Part shown: positions 5,747 to 13,517 of the stretch, piece by piece
Position numbering within the stretch: the stretch's first letter is position 1
Layout: every line of letters starts with the position of its first letter
Assembly: GCA_900553845.1 (NCBI GenBank)
Contig: USEW01000032.1
Coordinates: forward strand, 1-13,517
Length of the DNA: 13,517 nucleotides
Direction: 5' to 3'
Source of the DNA: an uncultured bacterium
Lineage (GTDB): Bacteria > Cyanobacteriota > Vampirovibrionia > Gastranaerophilales > Gastranaerophilaceae
The notes under the pieces: generated by a model
The model's database searches: none
Told to the model about the DNA's origin: nothing
Seen by the model: only the letters and a program-made list of their open reading frames with translations
Position numbers and translations under genes: made by a program

Positions 5747-7684
5747 ATGGGCAAAGCTAGTAGAATAGTAAAAGTTTTAGCACTTTTTGCTTTAATAGCA
5801 TTATATTCAGCAGACAAACCATATAATATAAAAGCTGAAGCAGCAAATACAGAAAATAGCATGATAAATGGTGGTTTAAACAGTTCGTTTGATGATGATT
5901 ATTATACAAGCGGTAAAAAAATAAACCTAAACGGCTCAATAAACCTACGCAACGGCAACCAGCTTATAACGGTAAGTTTGCGTGATTCCGATATAAAACA
6001 GGTATTAAGAATGTTTGCAGATAAAGCTGGCTTAAATGTAGTATTTCACAATTCGGTAACAGGTCAAATAACTCTTGATTTAGTTGGGGTAACATTAAAC
6101 AATGCAATGGAAATGATATCGCAAATTGCAGAGCTTTCATATGTTATAGAAAATGGCACATTGCTTGTTATGAAAAGTGAAGCAGCAAAGAAATTAAAAA
6201 TTTCAAAGCAGAATATAAACATAATTCCAATAAAATATGCAAATTCAGCCAAAATAGCTAATTTTTTAAATACGAATATATTTGGTCTGAATAAACCCGG
6301 GCTGTCGAATTCAGAAACAGCAATAAGCAATCCCAGTGAGAATGAAGTATTAATTTTCGGTACCGAAAATGACTACAAAATGGCTTTAAATGTAATTCGT
6401 GTGCTTGACAAAAAGCCGAAGACAACGACATTTAAAGTAAACCATACTACACCCAAGGAAATGGCTAAATTGATTTGTGAGTCGTTATTTATTAACATGA
6501 CTCAAAAAAGTAGCGGGGATTCAGAAACATTTAGCGCATTTCAACAGATAACAGATGCTGACAGCCCTCAAAATACAGTTGAATATAAGACTCAACAAGC
6601 AACATCAACGCAACAATCATCAGGGGGTCAAATTGGTGAGATGTCAGGTCAAATGTTAACAACAACAGGAGTAGTTGTAGGTGGTGGTGTAGTGGCTTGC
6701 CAAGTTTCAGGAAATACAGATTCAAAGGAACTAAAATCATTTAATGATACATCGTTAACAATTATGTATTTACCACAATTAGGCACAATAAATATGATAG
6801 GTGGTTCAGAAGCCCAGATTCAAATGGTAAGTGATTTTATAAAGAAAAATGACAAAAAACAAGCACAGGCATTTGTGGAATTATCAATAATAGAGCTGAC
6901 AGATGCAGGTTCAAAAGAATTTAATAACACCTGGAATGTTTATAGCAAATGGTTTTCAGGCAGTGTAGGCGGTAACGGTTTATTAACAGGAACAAACACA
7001 CCTATATTCTGGGGTGGTACACCTGGAAAAATGAATAACAGCGGTATTCCGGGCTTGCTTGATTCAGTATACAAATGGGGAACATCTCCTGTAATATCTC
7101 AAAGCTTGAACTATCTTGTTGAGAATAATAAGGGCCGTGTCCTTGCAACACCAAAAATATTAATAACCAACGGTCAGAATTCAACAATTGACTTATCATC
7201 TGACTATGTAAAAAAAGTTACATCGGAAGTATTAAGTGAAGGTGCAGGTTTATATGGTGCAACTCAAAAGGAATATGAAATAGGCAATGATAATGGTATG
7301 AAAATAGCAATGGTTCCTTTCATAAGCCCAGACGGTTATGTATCGTTAAATATAAGACCAATGTATGCGACAATAAAAGAACCGGTATACCAACAAAATC
7401 AATATGGTCAACAGGAGCTTGCAGCGACATTGCTTCAACGTCGTAATTTAGACTTAAAAGGAGTTCGAATAAAAGACGGTGAAACGCTTGTATTAGGAGG
7501 TTTGATACAGGAAACTGAAAAACAAAGTGTAAGCAAAACGCCATTATTAGGTGATATTCCTGTCCTTGGCTTTTTCTTCCGCAATTCAAAAAAGGAAACA
7601 GAAAAATCAGAACTTGTTATTACAATCACTCCCCATATAATAAAAGACACAGATGAGGAAATAATTGAATCAGAAGATTTATAA
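5747..7684 (+). CDS. gspD: Outer-membrane secretin (GspD/PilQ family)
   Basis: This 645-residue protein should form the multimeric outer-membrane channel of a type II secretion or type IV pilus machine. A signal peptide covers residues 1-33 (basic start, hydrophobic core, cleavage near AEA-AN). An STN/N0 domain follows (about 72-144), then an N1 domain (155-222). A second N-type domain (about 226-370) is interrupted by a low-complexity insert of roughly 75 residues. The secretin domain spans 374-632 and includes GRVLATPKILITNGQ and the family signature around GETLVLGGLIQE and LLGDIPVLGFFF (578-611). No AMIN domain is seen, which leans toward GspD over PilQ. No lipobox is present, so pilotin-dependent targeting cannot be judged. 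The ATG at 5747 has AGGAG at 5733-5737 inside the end of the upstream gene, which suggests translational coupling. The gspD symbol rests on gene order; pilQ is the alternative. Confidence 0.92.
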   Translation: MGKASRIVKVLALFALIALYSADKPYNIKAEAANTENSMINGGLNSSFDDDYYTSGKKINLNGSINLRNGNQLITVSLRDSDIKQVLRMFADKAGLNVVFHNSVTGQITLDLVGVTLNNAMEMISQIAELSYVIENGTLLVMKSEAAKKLKISKQNINIIPIKYANSAKIANFLNTNIFGLNKPGLSNSETAISNPSENEVLIFGTENDYKMALNVIRVLDKKPKTTTFKVNHTTPKEMAKLICESLFINMTQKSSGDSETFSAFQQITDADSPQNTVEYKTQQATSTQQSSGGQIGEMSGQMLTTTGVVVGGGVVACQVSGNTDSKELKSFNDTSLTIMYLPQLGTINMIGGSEAQIQMVSDFIKKNDKKQAQAFVELSIIELTDAGSKEFNNTWNVYSKWFSGSVGGNGLLTGTNTPIFWGGTPGKMNNSGIPGLLDSVYKWGTSPVISQSLNYLVENNKGRVLATPKILITNGQNSTIDLSSDYVKKVTSEVLSEGAGLYGATQKEYEIGNDNGMKIAMVPFISPDGYVSLNIRPMYATIKEPVYQQNQYGQQELAATLLQRRNLDLKGVRIKDGETLVLGGLIQETEKQSVSKTPLLGDIPVLGFFFRNSKKETEKSELVITITPHIIKDTDEEIIESEDL

Positions 7685-7708
7685 TTATTGGAGAACATAA
7701 ACAATAAA

Positions 7709-9757
7709 ATGACAACAGATTTAATAGAAAAACTAAAAGATAACATAGACCTTGAATTGGTATCAAAATTTGACTATACGGATTTTGCGAAATATAGTTT
7801 TATACCCATGTGTATAAAGAATAATAATTATTATATAGCAACCGACGACAAATTTTTTTCAAATGAAGGTGAACAACACATAAAAAGCATTCTTGGTGAA
7901 AATACAAAATATAAATTTATAGCTTTATCATCAAACATATTAAACTATCTTATAACTTGGTATAAAAAGGATGCATATAATGTAAGCGACAAAGCAAGAA
8001 AATTTTTAAACAAAATAAAAAAAGAAGGTCCAGACCATCACAAAAAGATGCTTGGTGAATTACTTGTCGAATCAGAAATAATAACAAGTGAACAGTTAAA
8101 TGAATGTTTAATATTATCAAAACAATTAAAAGTTCCATTGGGTTCGATTTTGATCCAGAAGCAATACATATCAGTGAATGATTTACGTGAATTTTTAACT
8201 TTTCAAACAGGCAAATCATTTATAAACACAGAAAATTTAAAAATAAACAAAGATGTTCTTAATTTATTGCCAGAAGATTTTATAAGACTTCATAAGGTAA
8301 TTCCAATACAGGTAGAAGATAAAAACTTAGTGCTAGGGATGTTAAATCCTAAAGATAAACGTGCTTTAAACGAAGTTGTGTATTTGACAGGTTTAAAAAT
8401 AACTGTGCGTTTAATGACAAACCAGGAATTTGAAAATCTTCTTGACACATATTTTAATAAAAGCAACAAAGAAACACTTGAAATAATAAAGTCAATGGAA
8501 GAGGAAGCGACTTTTGATGAAGACGAGTCGTTTTCAGAATTAATAGAGCGTGAAATACGTGATTCAACAGGAAGTGTTGCAAAATTCAATACAAAAATTG
8601 TTTGTGATGCTATTGATATGGGGGCAAGTGATATCCATATTGAACCGCGATTTCAAGGATATGCAGTAAGATTTCGTATATCAGGCATCCTAAAGGAAGT
8701 ATTGCGCTTACCACCACGTGTTGAATCAGCAATAATAACAAGATATAAAGTTCTTGCCAAAATGGATATAGCAGAACATCGTCGTCCTCAAGATGGAACA
8801 TTTTCGTTAAAATATAATAACATATCATATGATTTCCGTATAAATACATTACCAGTAAACGGTAAAGAAAAAATGGTTATCCGTGTACTTGCGCCTGCAG
8901 CCTCCATTTCATCTGATGATAAAAAAATATCGTTAATAGGTGCAAATGAACATGATATGGATGAATTATACAAAATAATTGCATCACCAAACGGAATAAT
9001 ACTTGCCTCAGGTCCAACAGGAAGTGGTAAAACAACGACACTATATTCGATTTTAAAGAACTTAAATAAAGAAGAATTGAATATTACAACAATTGAAGAT
9101 CCGGTTGAAATAAAAATTGAACGTTTAAACCAAAGCCAGATAAATAAAAAAGCAGATATAACATTTGCTTCAAACATGCGTGCAATTTTACGTCAAGACC
9201 CTGACATAATAATGGTAGGTGAAATTCGTGATATGGAGACACTTGAGGTTTCTATTTCAGCTGCATTAACTGGACACTTAGTATTAAGTACGATTCACAC
9301 AAATAGTGCGGCTGCAACTATAACACGTATGATTGAAATGGGTGCAAAAGACTATCTAGTGTCTTCAACTTTAACAGGTGTAATCGCACAACGTCTTGTA
9401 CGTCGTTTATGTCCAAAATGTCGGGAAAAATATAAACCAACACTTGAAGACGCAAAACTTGTAGTTTCAGATAGCAACAAATATGAAGAATTTATGAATA
9501 CAACAATATATGTTCCAAAAGGTTGTGAAGAATGCGATTACCAGGGTTATAACGGCCGTTTAGGCGTATACGAGATATTAAGAATAACAAAAGATATACG
9601 TAAGATGATAGCACTTAACTCAATTGAACTGGATATTGAAGAAGCTGCAATAAAGGGCGGTATGTCAACATTACACCAATCTTGCTATAAGCATATTATA
9701 AACGGAGAAACAACAATAAGTGAATTTTTACGTGTACTTGGACCTGTAAACGACTAA
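7709..9757 (+). CDS. gspE: Secretion/pilus assembly ATPase (GspE/PilB family)
   Basis: This cytoplasmic ATPase of about 682 residues powers pilin or pseudopilin assembly. Numbers below count from this ATG. Residues 1-100 resemble a T2SSE_N-type domain. Next come two MshEN-like motifs (MLGELL near 114 and PLGSIL near 143), related to c-di-GMP-binding modules. The motor core has a Walker A GPTGSGKT (435-442), an Asp-box ITTIEDPVE, a Walker B region DPDIIMVGEIRD (from 497) and a His-box with HLVLSTIHT. A zinc motif of CPKC (568-571) and CEEC (606-609) marks assembly rather than PilT-type retraction ATPases. All key residues are present, so it should be active. The start is uncertain: a TTG at 7688 lies 3 bases after the secretin stop, while the ATG at 7709 has GGAG about 15 bases upstream. 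It is co-transcribed between the secretin and platform genes; pilB is the alternative name. Confidence 0.93.
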   Translation: MTTDLIEKLKDNIDLELVSKFDYTDFAKYSFIPMCIKNNNYYIATDDKFFSNEGEQHIKSILGENTKYKFIALSSNILNYLITWYKKDAYNVSDKARKFLNKIKKEGPDHHKKMLGELLVESEIITSEQLNECLILSKQLKVPLGSILIQKQYISVNDLREFLTFQTGKSFINTENLKINKDVLNLLPEDFIRLHKVIPIQVEDKNLVLGMLNPKDKRALNEVVYLTGLKITVRLMTNQEFENLLDTYFNKSNKETLEIIKSMEEEATFDEDESFSELIEREIRDSTGSVAKFNTKIVCDAIDMGASDIHIEPRFQGYAVRFRISGILKEVLRLPPRVESAIITRYKVLAKMDIAEHRRPQDGTFSLKYNNISYDFRINTLPVNGKEKMVIRVLAPAASISSDDKKISLIGANEHDMDELYKIIASPNGIILASGPTGSGKTTTLYSILKNLNKEELNITTIEDPVEIKIERLNQSQINKKADITFASNMRAILRQDPDIIMVGEIRDMETLEVSISAALTGHLVLSTIHTNSAAATITRMIEMGAKDYLVSSTLTGVIAQRLVRRLCPKCREKYKPTLEDAKLVVSDSNKYEEFMNTTIYVPKGCEECDYQGYNGRLGVYEILRITKDIRKMIALNSIELDIEEAAIKGGMSTLHQSCYKHIINGETTISEFLRVLGPVND

Positions 9758-9769
9758 AGGTAAAGACAA

Positions 9770-11002
9770 ATGGCTATATTTTATTATAAAGCAGTTAAAG
9801 AAGAAAATAACGAAAAAAAAATTGTTAACGGAAAAATAAAAGCTTCAAGCGCACGTGAAGCTCGTCAGGAAATTAAAAATTTAGGCTTCATACCTATAAA
9901 TGTATATGAAGAAACAAAAAGTGGCACTAAAAAAGAAGTGATACCTAAAAAAGAACTTGCACCAAAACTACGTTCACTATCAACAACTGAGAAAATAAAC
10001 TTTACATCAACATTTAAGCTATTGATGCAATCAGGTGTTCCTGTTATTGAATCCCTTGTATTTTTGGAAAATGAAGCTGACTCGCCTAAATTGCGCGATG
10101 CAGCACGTGTAATAAAAGCACAGATACTGGCAGGAAACACATACTCAGAAACAATATCCCGATATCCTGATATATTTGGCCATGTATATATAGGTTTAAC
10201 AAAAGCCGGCGAAGATTCAGGTGAAATGGAAAAAACTCTTGCCCGTTTAGTTGAACTTTTAAAAAAACAAGAGGAAATAAAAAGCCGCGTAATTGGTGCT
10301 TTGATTTACCCTGTTTTTGTAATATGCTTGGCTATAGCAGCGTTAATGATAATGCTAATGTTTGTATTCCCAGCATTTAAAGATATGTTTACAAATTTAG
10401 GTGATAAACTACCAATTTATACAAAAATATGTCTACAATTAGGTGAATTCCTAAAAGCATATTGGGTTATTATCCCAATTGGAATAATATCGATTGTGGG
10501 TGGTGTATATTATGCATTAAAAAACGAGACAACTAAGAATAAAATAGACGAAATTTTATTAAAACTTCCTATAATAAAAGATTTACTGATAGCAGCAAAT
10601 TTGTCAAACTTTTTTGCTGTAATGCAAGTTGCATTCGATGCAGGTATTCCTGTTATTGACAGTCTATACCTTGCAAATATAACAATAACAAATAGTTTAT
10701 TAAACAGAGAGCTAAAGCAGGCTTCAAAAAAAATACAGACCGGTCAGCGCCTCAGCATAGCCTTAAAGAATATTGTTTTAATACCTAGAATGATGGTATT
10801 TTTAATATCAATAGGTGAACAATCAGGACGACTTGGTGAAATGTTAACACAAAGTGTTATATATATTGATGAAAAATTAGATAAAGTTATAGATACAATT
10901 ACCAAGATGATAGAACCAATAATGTTAATCGTAATAGGAGCTATGGTCTTGTTCTTGGCATTATCGTTATACTTGCCGATATTCAAAAGTTACGAAATGT
11001 AG
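9770..11002 (+). CDS. gspF: Inner-membrane platform protein (GspF/PilC family)
   Basis: This 410-residue polytopic protein anchors the assembly ATPase and couples its motion to pilin extraction. The N-terminal part (1-70) has the typical opening FYYKAV and a KASSAREARQ segment. Two homologous T2SSF domains follow (about 78-201 and 280-402). They share repeat hallmarks: SGVPVIESL with AGIPVIDSL, and GEDSGEMEKTL with GEQSGRLGEML. Membrane segments are at about 176-200, 231-249 and 381-402. The length is normal for the family. The ATG at 9770 has AAAGG 9 bases upstream and lies 12 bases after the ATPase gene, so the two are co-transcribed. The pairing ATPase-platform is universal in type II secretion and type IV pilus systems; pilC is the alternative name. 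Confidence 0.93.
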   Translation: MAIFYYKAVKEENNEKKIVNGKIKASSAREARQEIKNLGFIPINVYEETKSGTKKEVIPKKELAPKLRSLSTTEKINFTSTFKLLMQSGVPVIESLVFLENEADSPKLRDAARVIKAQILAGNTYSETISRYPDIFGHVYIGLTKAGEDSGEMEKTLARLVELLKKQEEIKSRVIGALIYPVFVICLAIAALMIMLMFVFPAFKDMFTNLGDKLPIYTKICLQLGEFLKAYWVIIPIGIISIVGGVYYALKNETTKNKIDEILLKLPIIKDLLIAANLSNFFAVMQVAFDAGIPVIDSLYLANITITNSLLNRELKQASKKIQTGQRLSIALKNIVLIPRMMVFLISIGEQSGRLGEMLTQSVIYIDEKLDKVIDTITKMIEPIMLIVIGAMVLFLALSLYLPIFKSYEM

Positions 11003-11028
11003 TTTAGTAAAAAAAGAGAAAAATAAAA

Positions 11029-12093
11029 ATGATAAAATATTTTAAAGGTTCAATAATTGTAACAATTATAGGACTGGTAACAGCTTATTTTTATAGCGAA
11101 CATCAGCTATGCGGCTCGGGCTTAAAAACATTATTTATAGTGTTCATATTAAGTGTACTTGAAGTAAGTTTATCATTTGATAATGCTGTTGTAAACGCTG
11201 TAAAGCTTGAACATATGACACCAAAATGGCAGCATCGGTTTATAACCTGGGGCATATTAATTGCAGTATTCGGAATGCGGCTTTTGTTTCCAATAATAAT
11301 AGTATCAACCTTTGCTCAAGTCAAAATAATAGAAACAGCAAAAATGGCATTATATGATGTAGATAAATATACACATTATCTTCATCAAACCCACGCTTCA
11401 ATATTGGCGTTTGGCGGTGTATTTTTAATGATGTTGTTTTTACATTATATGTTTAATGAAAATAAAAAAATTCACTGGATAAAACCGCTTGAAGATAAAC
11501 TAAGTCATTTTGGTCAAATAGAGGGGCTTGAAACCTGTATATGTATATTTTTAATATACTTAATGCAGCATTTTCAACCTATAACACACCGACTACCTAT
11601 TATAATTTCGTCGTTATGTGGACTTGTTTTGTATCTTTTGGTTCACGGATTAAGTGAATTTATGCAAAAGAAAACTCAAGGTCGTTTTGAAGGTGCAATA
11701 AACACATCATTTAAAGCAGGACTTATTAGTTTTATATATCTGGAATTATTAGATGCATCGTTTTCATTAGATGGTGTTTTAGGGGCATTTGCTATAAGTA
11801 AAGACTTAATAATTATAATGATAGGCTTAGCAATTGGTGCTATGTTTGTCCGTAGTTTGACTATAATGCTAGTTGAAAAACAAACATTAAAACAATATAT
11901 ATACCTAGAACACGGAGCACATTGGGCTATTGGAACTTTGGCTTTAATTATGATGATTTCAACAAAAGTAGAAATAAGCGAAGTCGTAACTGGATTATTG
12001 GGCTTGGTATTTATCTCACTTGCATTTATATCATCACTTATATACAACAAACAAAAAGAAAACAAGCAAGAAAATAAAGAATTGGTTATTTAA
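11029..12093 (+). CDS. DUF475/TerC-related polytopic membrane protein
   Basis: This 354-residue integral membrane protein resembles the DUF475 family, part of the wider TerC/LysE-like group that includes tellurite-resistance-associated and metal-handling proteins. About nine to ten hydrophobic segments span most of the length. Characteristic acidic membrane motifs are SFDNAVVNA (49-57) and LELLDASFSLDGVLGAFA (238-255); the two similar halves suggest an internal duplication. A further conserved-looking stretch is YLEHGAHWAIG (292-302). The C-terminus is a Lys/Glu/Asn-rich cytoplasmic-type tail. The gene starts 26 bases after the platform gene on the same strand, with only a weak ribosome-binding site and no clear promoter between them, so read-through from the secretion operon is plausible. 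Metal ion export is the usual guess for this group, but the substrate is not established here. Confidence 0.8.
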   Translation: MIKYFKGSIIVTIIGLVTAYFYSEHQLCGSGLKTLFIVFILSVLEVSLSFDNAVVNAVKLEHMTPKWQHRFITWGILIAVFGMRLLFPIIIVSTFAQVKIIETAKMALYDVDKYTHYLHQTHASILAFGGVFLMMLFLHYMFNENKKIHWIKPLEDKLSHFGQIEGLETCICIFLIYLMQHFQPITHRLPIIISSLCGLVLYLLVHGLSEFMQKKTQGRFEGAINTSFKAGLISFIYLELLDASFSLDGVLGAFAISKDLIIIMIGLAIGAMFVRSLTIMLVEKQTLKQYIYLEHGAHWAIGTLALIMMISTKVEISEVVTGLLGLVFISLAFISSLIYNKQKENKQENKELVI

Positions 12094-12145
12094 TTTCAGA
12101 ATTCTTAATTTTAAAACACAACACTTAAACAATTTCACTTAAATA

Positions 12146-12173
12146 ATTTTACGAATTTAAATATTTGTAAAAT
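12146..12173. terminator. AT-rich hairpin between convergent genes, possible bidirectional terminator
   Basis: The arms ATTTTACGAAT and ATTTGTAAAAT can pair over 11 positions with one G-U pair, around a 6-base loop. The hairpin lies about 50 bp after the DUF475 gene and before the end of rbgA on the other strand, where a shared terminator would be expected. The stem is nearly all A-T and lacks a clean T-run, so an operator is an equally good reading. Confidence 0.3.
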
Positions 12174-12184
12174 CGGTTTATACT
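12156..12184 (+). promoter_or_regulatory. Weak candidate promoter for the small ORF at 12223
   Basis: TTTAAA (12156-12161) is followed after 17 bases by TATACT (12179-12184), one base from the consensus -10. It lies about 40 bp before the small Lys-rich ORF and overlaps the hairpin at 12146-12173. Such matches are common in AT-rich DNA. Confidence 0.25.
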
Positions 12185-12222
12185 AAAAAAGTTTAGAGTT
12201 TATTTAAAGTTGCAAAGTGAGT

Positions 12223-12360
12223 ATGAACAAATTTGATAAAAATCGTTATAACCAATTAAAAATGTTTGAAACAAAAAATAAAACTAAAAAGGATGCTTTT
12301 CAAGAAAAAAATAAAGACAATAAAAAACATTTTATTAATTTGGGAGTTCATCCAAAGTAA
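12223..12360 (+). CDS. Possible small Lys-rich protein (45 residues)
   Basis: An ATG at 12223 opens a 45-codon frame ending in TAA at 12358-12360. The product begins MNKFDKNRYNQLKMFETK and is very basic and hydrophilic, rich in Lys and Asn, with no membrane segment. Unlike most chance ORFs in this DNA it is not dominated by Ile, Phe and Leu. A candidate promoter lies upstream, but the ribosome-binding site is poor. Its last 26 bases overlap the 3' end of rbgA on the opposite strand. I do not recognise it, and it may be a chance frame. Confidence 0.3.
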   Translation: MNKFDKNRYNQLKMFETKNKTKKDAFQEKNKDNKKHFINLGVHPK

Positions 12361-13183
12361 ACTTACCTATTTTAGCATTACGAAAATCATTTAAAACCAT
12401 AAATGCAGCACGTTCAATGTTTGGATTTGCGTTTTTTATAAGAAGATTACGTGATTTAGCAATCATTTGAAGGTCAATTGCTAACTTTTCACAAGCAAGT
12501 TTATAAAAATCAATAAGTTCATTTGGATATTTATCATACAATATTTTTAAAAGTTCAGAAGCCACAAACTCGTGTGAATATGCATTTTCAGAAACTCCGT
12601 TAACTGATGCTAACTTTATTGCGCTAAGTTGATTCTCAAGTTTAATAGGAATAATACCAGGTGTATCAAGCAAATCAAGTTTTGGATTAATTCTTACCCA
12701 GCTTAATTGCCTTGTTACACCTGCTTTCGCCCCTGTTTTTGTTTTAGCTTTTTTGACAAGTTTATTAATAAAACTTGATTTTCCAACATTTGGCATGCCA
12801 ATAACCATAACTCTTGCAGGTCTTGGGTTAAGCCCACGAGAAACTAATTTTTCAATTTGTGGTTTGGCAAGCTTTAAAATAGCATTTATAATGACTTTTG
12901 TATCAGCTTGATTGTGCGAAGAGGTACTTAAAGTATAAGTATTATAAGTATTTTTAAAATACTCTATAAATTTCTTAACCATAAAATTATCGGCTAAATC
13001 CGCTTTGTTAAGAATAATTAAATGCGGTTTTGAGCCGATAATTCTGTTTAATTCTAAATATGAAGAACTTAAAGGTATGCGAGCATCTTTTAATTCAACA
13101 ACAACATCAACAAGACTAAGTTTAGACTTAAGTTCATTGATAGCTTTGGCAATATGCCCTGGAAACCAATTAATGTTATTCAC
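12335..13183 (-). CDS. rbgA: Ribosome biogenesis GTPase RbgA/YlqF
   Basis: This 282-residue circularly permuted GTPase acts late in 50S subunit assembly. The opening NWFPGHIAKA is the family hallmark. The G-motifs come in permuted order: NKAD (G4, 59-62), then GMPNVGKSS (G1, 129-137), GVT (G2, 155-157) and DTPG (G3, 173-176). A helical C-terminal domain follows (about 200-282), the part that contacts rRNA in characterised members. The length equals the usual size of the Bacillus protein. The start is a GTG at 13183, 9 bases after the rplS stop; no strong ribosome-binding site is present, which fits translational coupling to rplS. The rplS-rbgA pairing is a known conserved neighbourhood and makes sense because RbgA matures the large subunit. 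The 3' end overlaps the small plus-strand ORF at 12223-12360. Confidence 0.93.
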   Translation of the reverse strand: MNNINWFPGHIAKAINELKSKLSLVDVVVELKDARIPLSSSYLELNRIIGSKPHLIILNKADLADNFMVKKFIEYFKNTYNTYTLSTSSHNQADTKVIINAILKLAKPQIEKLVSRGLNPRPARVMVIGMPNVGKSSFINKLVKKAKTKTGAKAGVTRQLSWVRINPKLDLLDTPGIIPIKLENQLSAIKLASVNGVSENAYSHEFVASELLKILYDKYPNELIDFYKLACEKLAIDLQMIAKSRNLLIKNANPNIERAAFMVLNDFRNAKIGKFTLDELPN

Positions 13184-13192
13184 TTTAAAACA

Positions 13193-13517
13193 CTATCTTT
13201 TTTCGATTTTTTCTTTAATACGAGTAGCTTTACCAATTCTATCACGTAAATAATAAAGTTTAGCGCGACGAACATCACCACGACGAAGAACGTTTATTTT
13301 CTCAATACGGGGAGAATAAATAGCAAATACTCTTTCTACACCAACACCCTGGAAGATTTTACGAACAGTAATAGTTGAATTAACACCACTGCCGCGTTTC
13401 TTAATAATAATACCTTCAAAAGCTTGTGTTCTTTCCTTACCACCTTCAACAATACGTACAAATACTTTTACAGTATCACCAGGATTCATTTGAGGAAGTT
13501 CTTTTTGAGTATATTTT
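13193..13517 (-). CDS. rplS: 50S ribosomal protein L19 (partial, 5' end outside window)
   Basis: The frame encodes most of ribosomal protein L19, which sits at the 30S-50S interface. Recognisable segments are PGDTVKVFVRIVEG, ERTQAFEGIIIKKRG, GVGVERVFAIYSP and the basic C-terminal part RRAKLYYLRDRIGKATRI. An ATG at 13489 falls exactly at this conserved PGDTV region and is not the real start. The same frame continues upstream without a stop to the right edge (KYTQKELPQ precedes it), as expected for the N-terminal helix of L19. The true start therefore lies beyond 13517, and probably only a few residues are missing. The gene is followed by rbgA after 9 bases on the same strand, forming a ribosome-assembly operon. 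Confidence 0.95.
   Translation of the reverse strand, partial: KYTQKELPQMNPGDTVKVFVRIVEGGKERTQAFEGIIIKKRGSGVNSTITVRKIFQGVGVERVFAIYSPRIEKINVLRRGDVRRAKLYYLRDRIGKATRIKEKIEKR

Noticed and set aside
8788..9177. Minus-strand frame of 129 codons inside the ATPase gene
   Set aside because: It is antisense to the conserved Walker A and Asp-box region, and its Ser/Phe/Ile-rich product shows no motif.
13193..13489. ATG at 13489 as the start of L19
   Set aside because: The codon falls at the conserved PGDTV region, and the frame continues open and L19-like to the window edge. The gene is better described as partial.
1..13517. CRISPR array, tRNA or rRNA genes, transposase or integrase
   Set aside because: No regularly spaced long repeats, cloverleaf-like segments, rRNA-like conserved stretches or recombinase motifs were seen. 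The short repeats found (11-bp phased, and the 26/27-bp pair) do not form arrays with spacers.

Overview
The window is strikingly AT-rich DNA from a bacterium with an outer membrane, since it encodes a secretin with a cleavable signal peptide and its inner-membrane partners. Low GC, Asn/Lys/Ile-rich proteins, a lineage-specific Ser/Thr-rich small protein and the rplS-rbgA neighbourhood would fit the non-photosynthetic cyanobacterial sister group (Vampirovibrionia/Melainabacteria, Gastranaerophilales). That placement is an inference from style; no marker in the window proves it.

Left part (1-2042): the 3' end of an unidentified membrane-anchored protein runs in from the left edge and meets tail-to-tail a small Cys-rich, zinc-ribbon-like gene on the minus strand. 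An intergenic stretch (605-951) follows, holding a foldable element and two copies of a short dyad. Next is a minus-strand membrane zinc metallopeptidase (HEMGH). A short divergent promoter region with three 11-bp-phased TAATATAT repeats separates it from the next gene.

Middle-left (2043-4414): a 160-residue Ser/Thr-rich hypothetical protein on the plus strand converges on, and overlaps by 57 bp, a minus-strand U32-family protein with four cysteines suited to a [4Fe-4S] cluster. The divergent region 4191-4432 holds a 26/27-bp direct repeat and the promoter of the main operon.

Centre (4433-11002): a tight plus-strand operon in the order GspC/PilP-like, secretin (GspD/PilQ), assembly ATPase (GspE/PilB), platform protein (GspF/PilC). 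The gene order matches the gspCDEF block of type II secretion systems. The first protein has GspC topology (cytoplasmic region, one membrane segment, HR domain) but carries an unusual acidic cytoplasmic extension of about 200 residues. Together the four would form an outer-membrane channel, its inner-membrane clamp, the motor and the motor platform. Pilins or pseudopilins, the prepilin peptidase, PilT and PilM/N/O (or GspL/M) are absent and must be encoded elsewhere. A ten-helix-like DUF475/TerC-related membrane protein follows on the same strand.

Right part (12094-13517): a short convergent intergenic region with an AT-rich hairpin and a possible 45-residue Lys-rich small protein, then on the minus strand rbgA (ylqF, a circularly permuted 50S-assembly GTPase) preceded by rplS (L19), whose 5' end lies beyond the right edge. 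I found no tRNA, rRNA, CRISPR array, transposase or phage structural gene.
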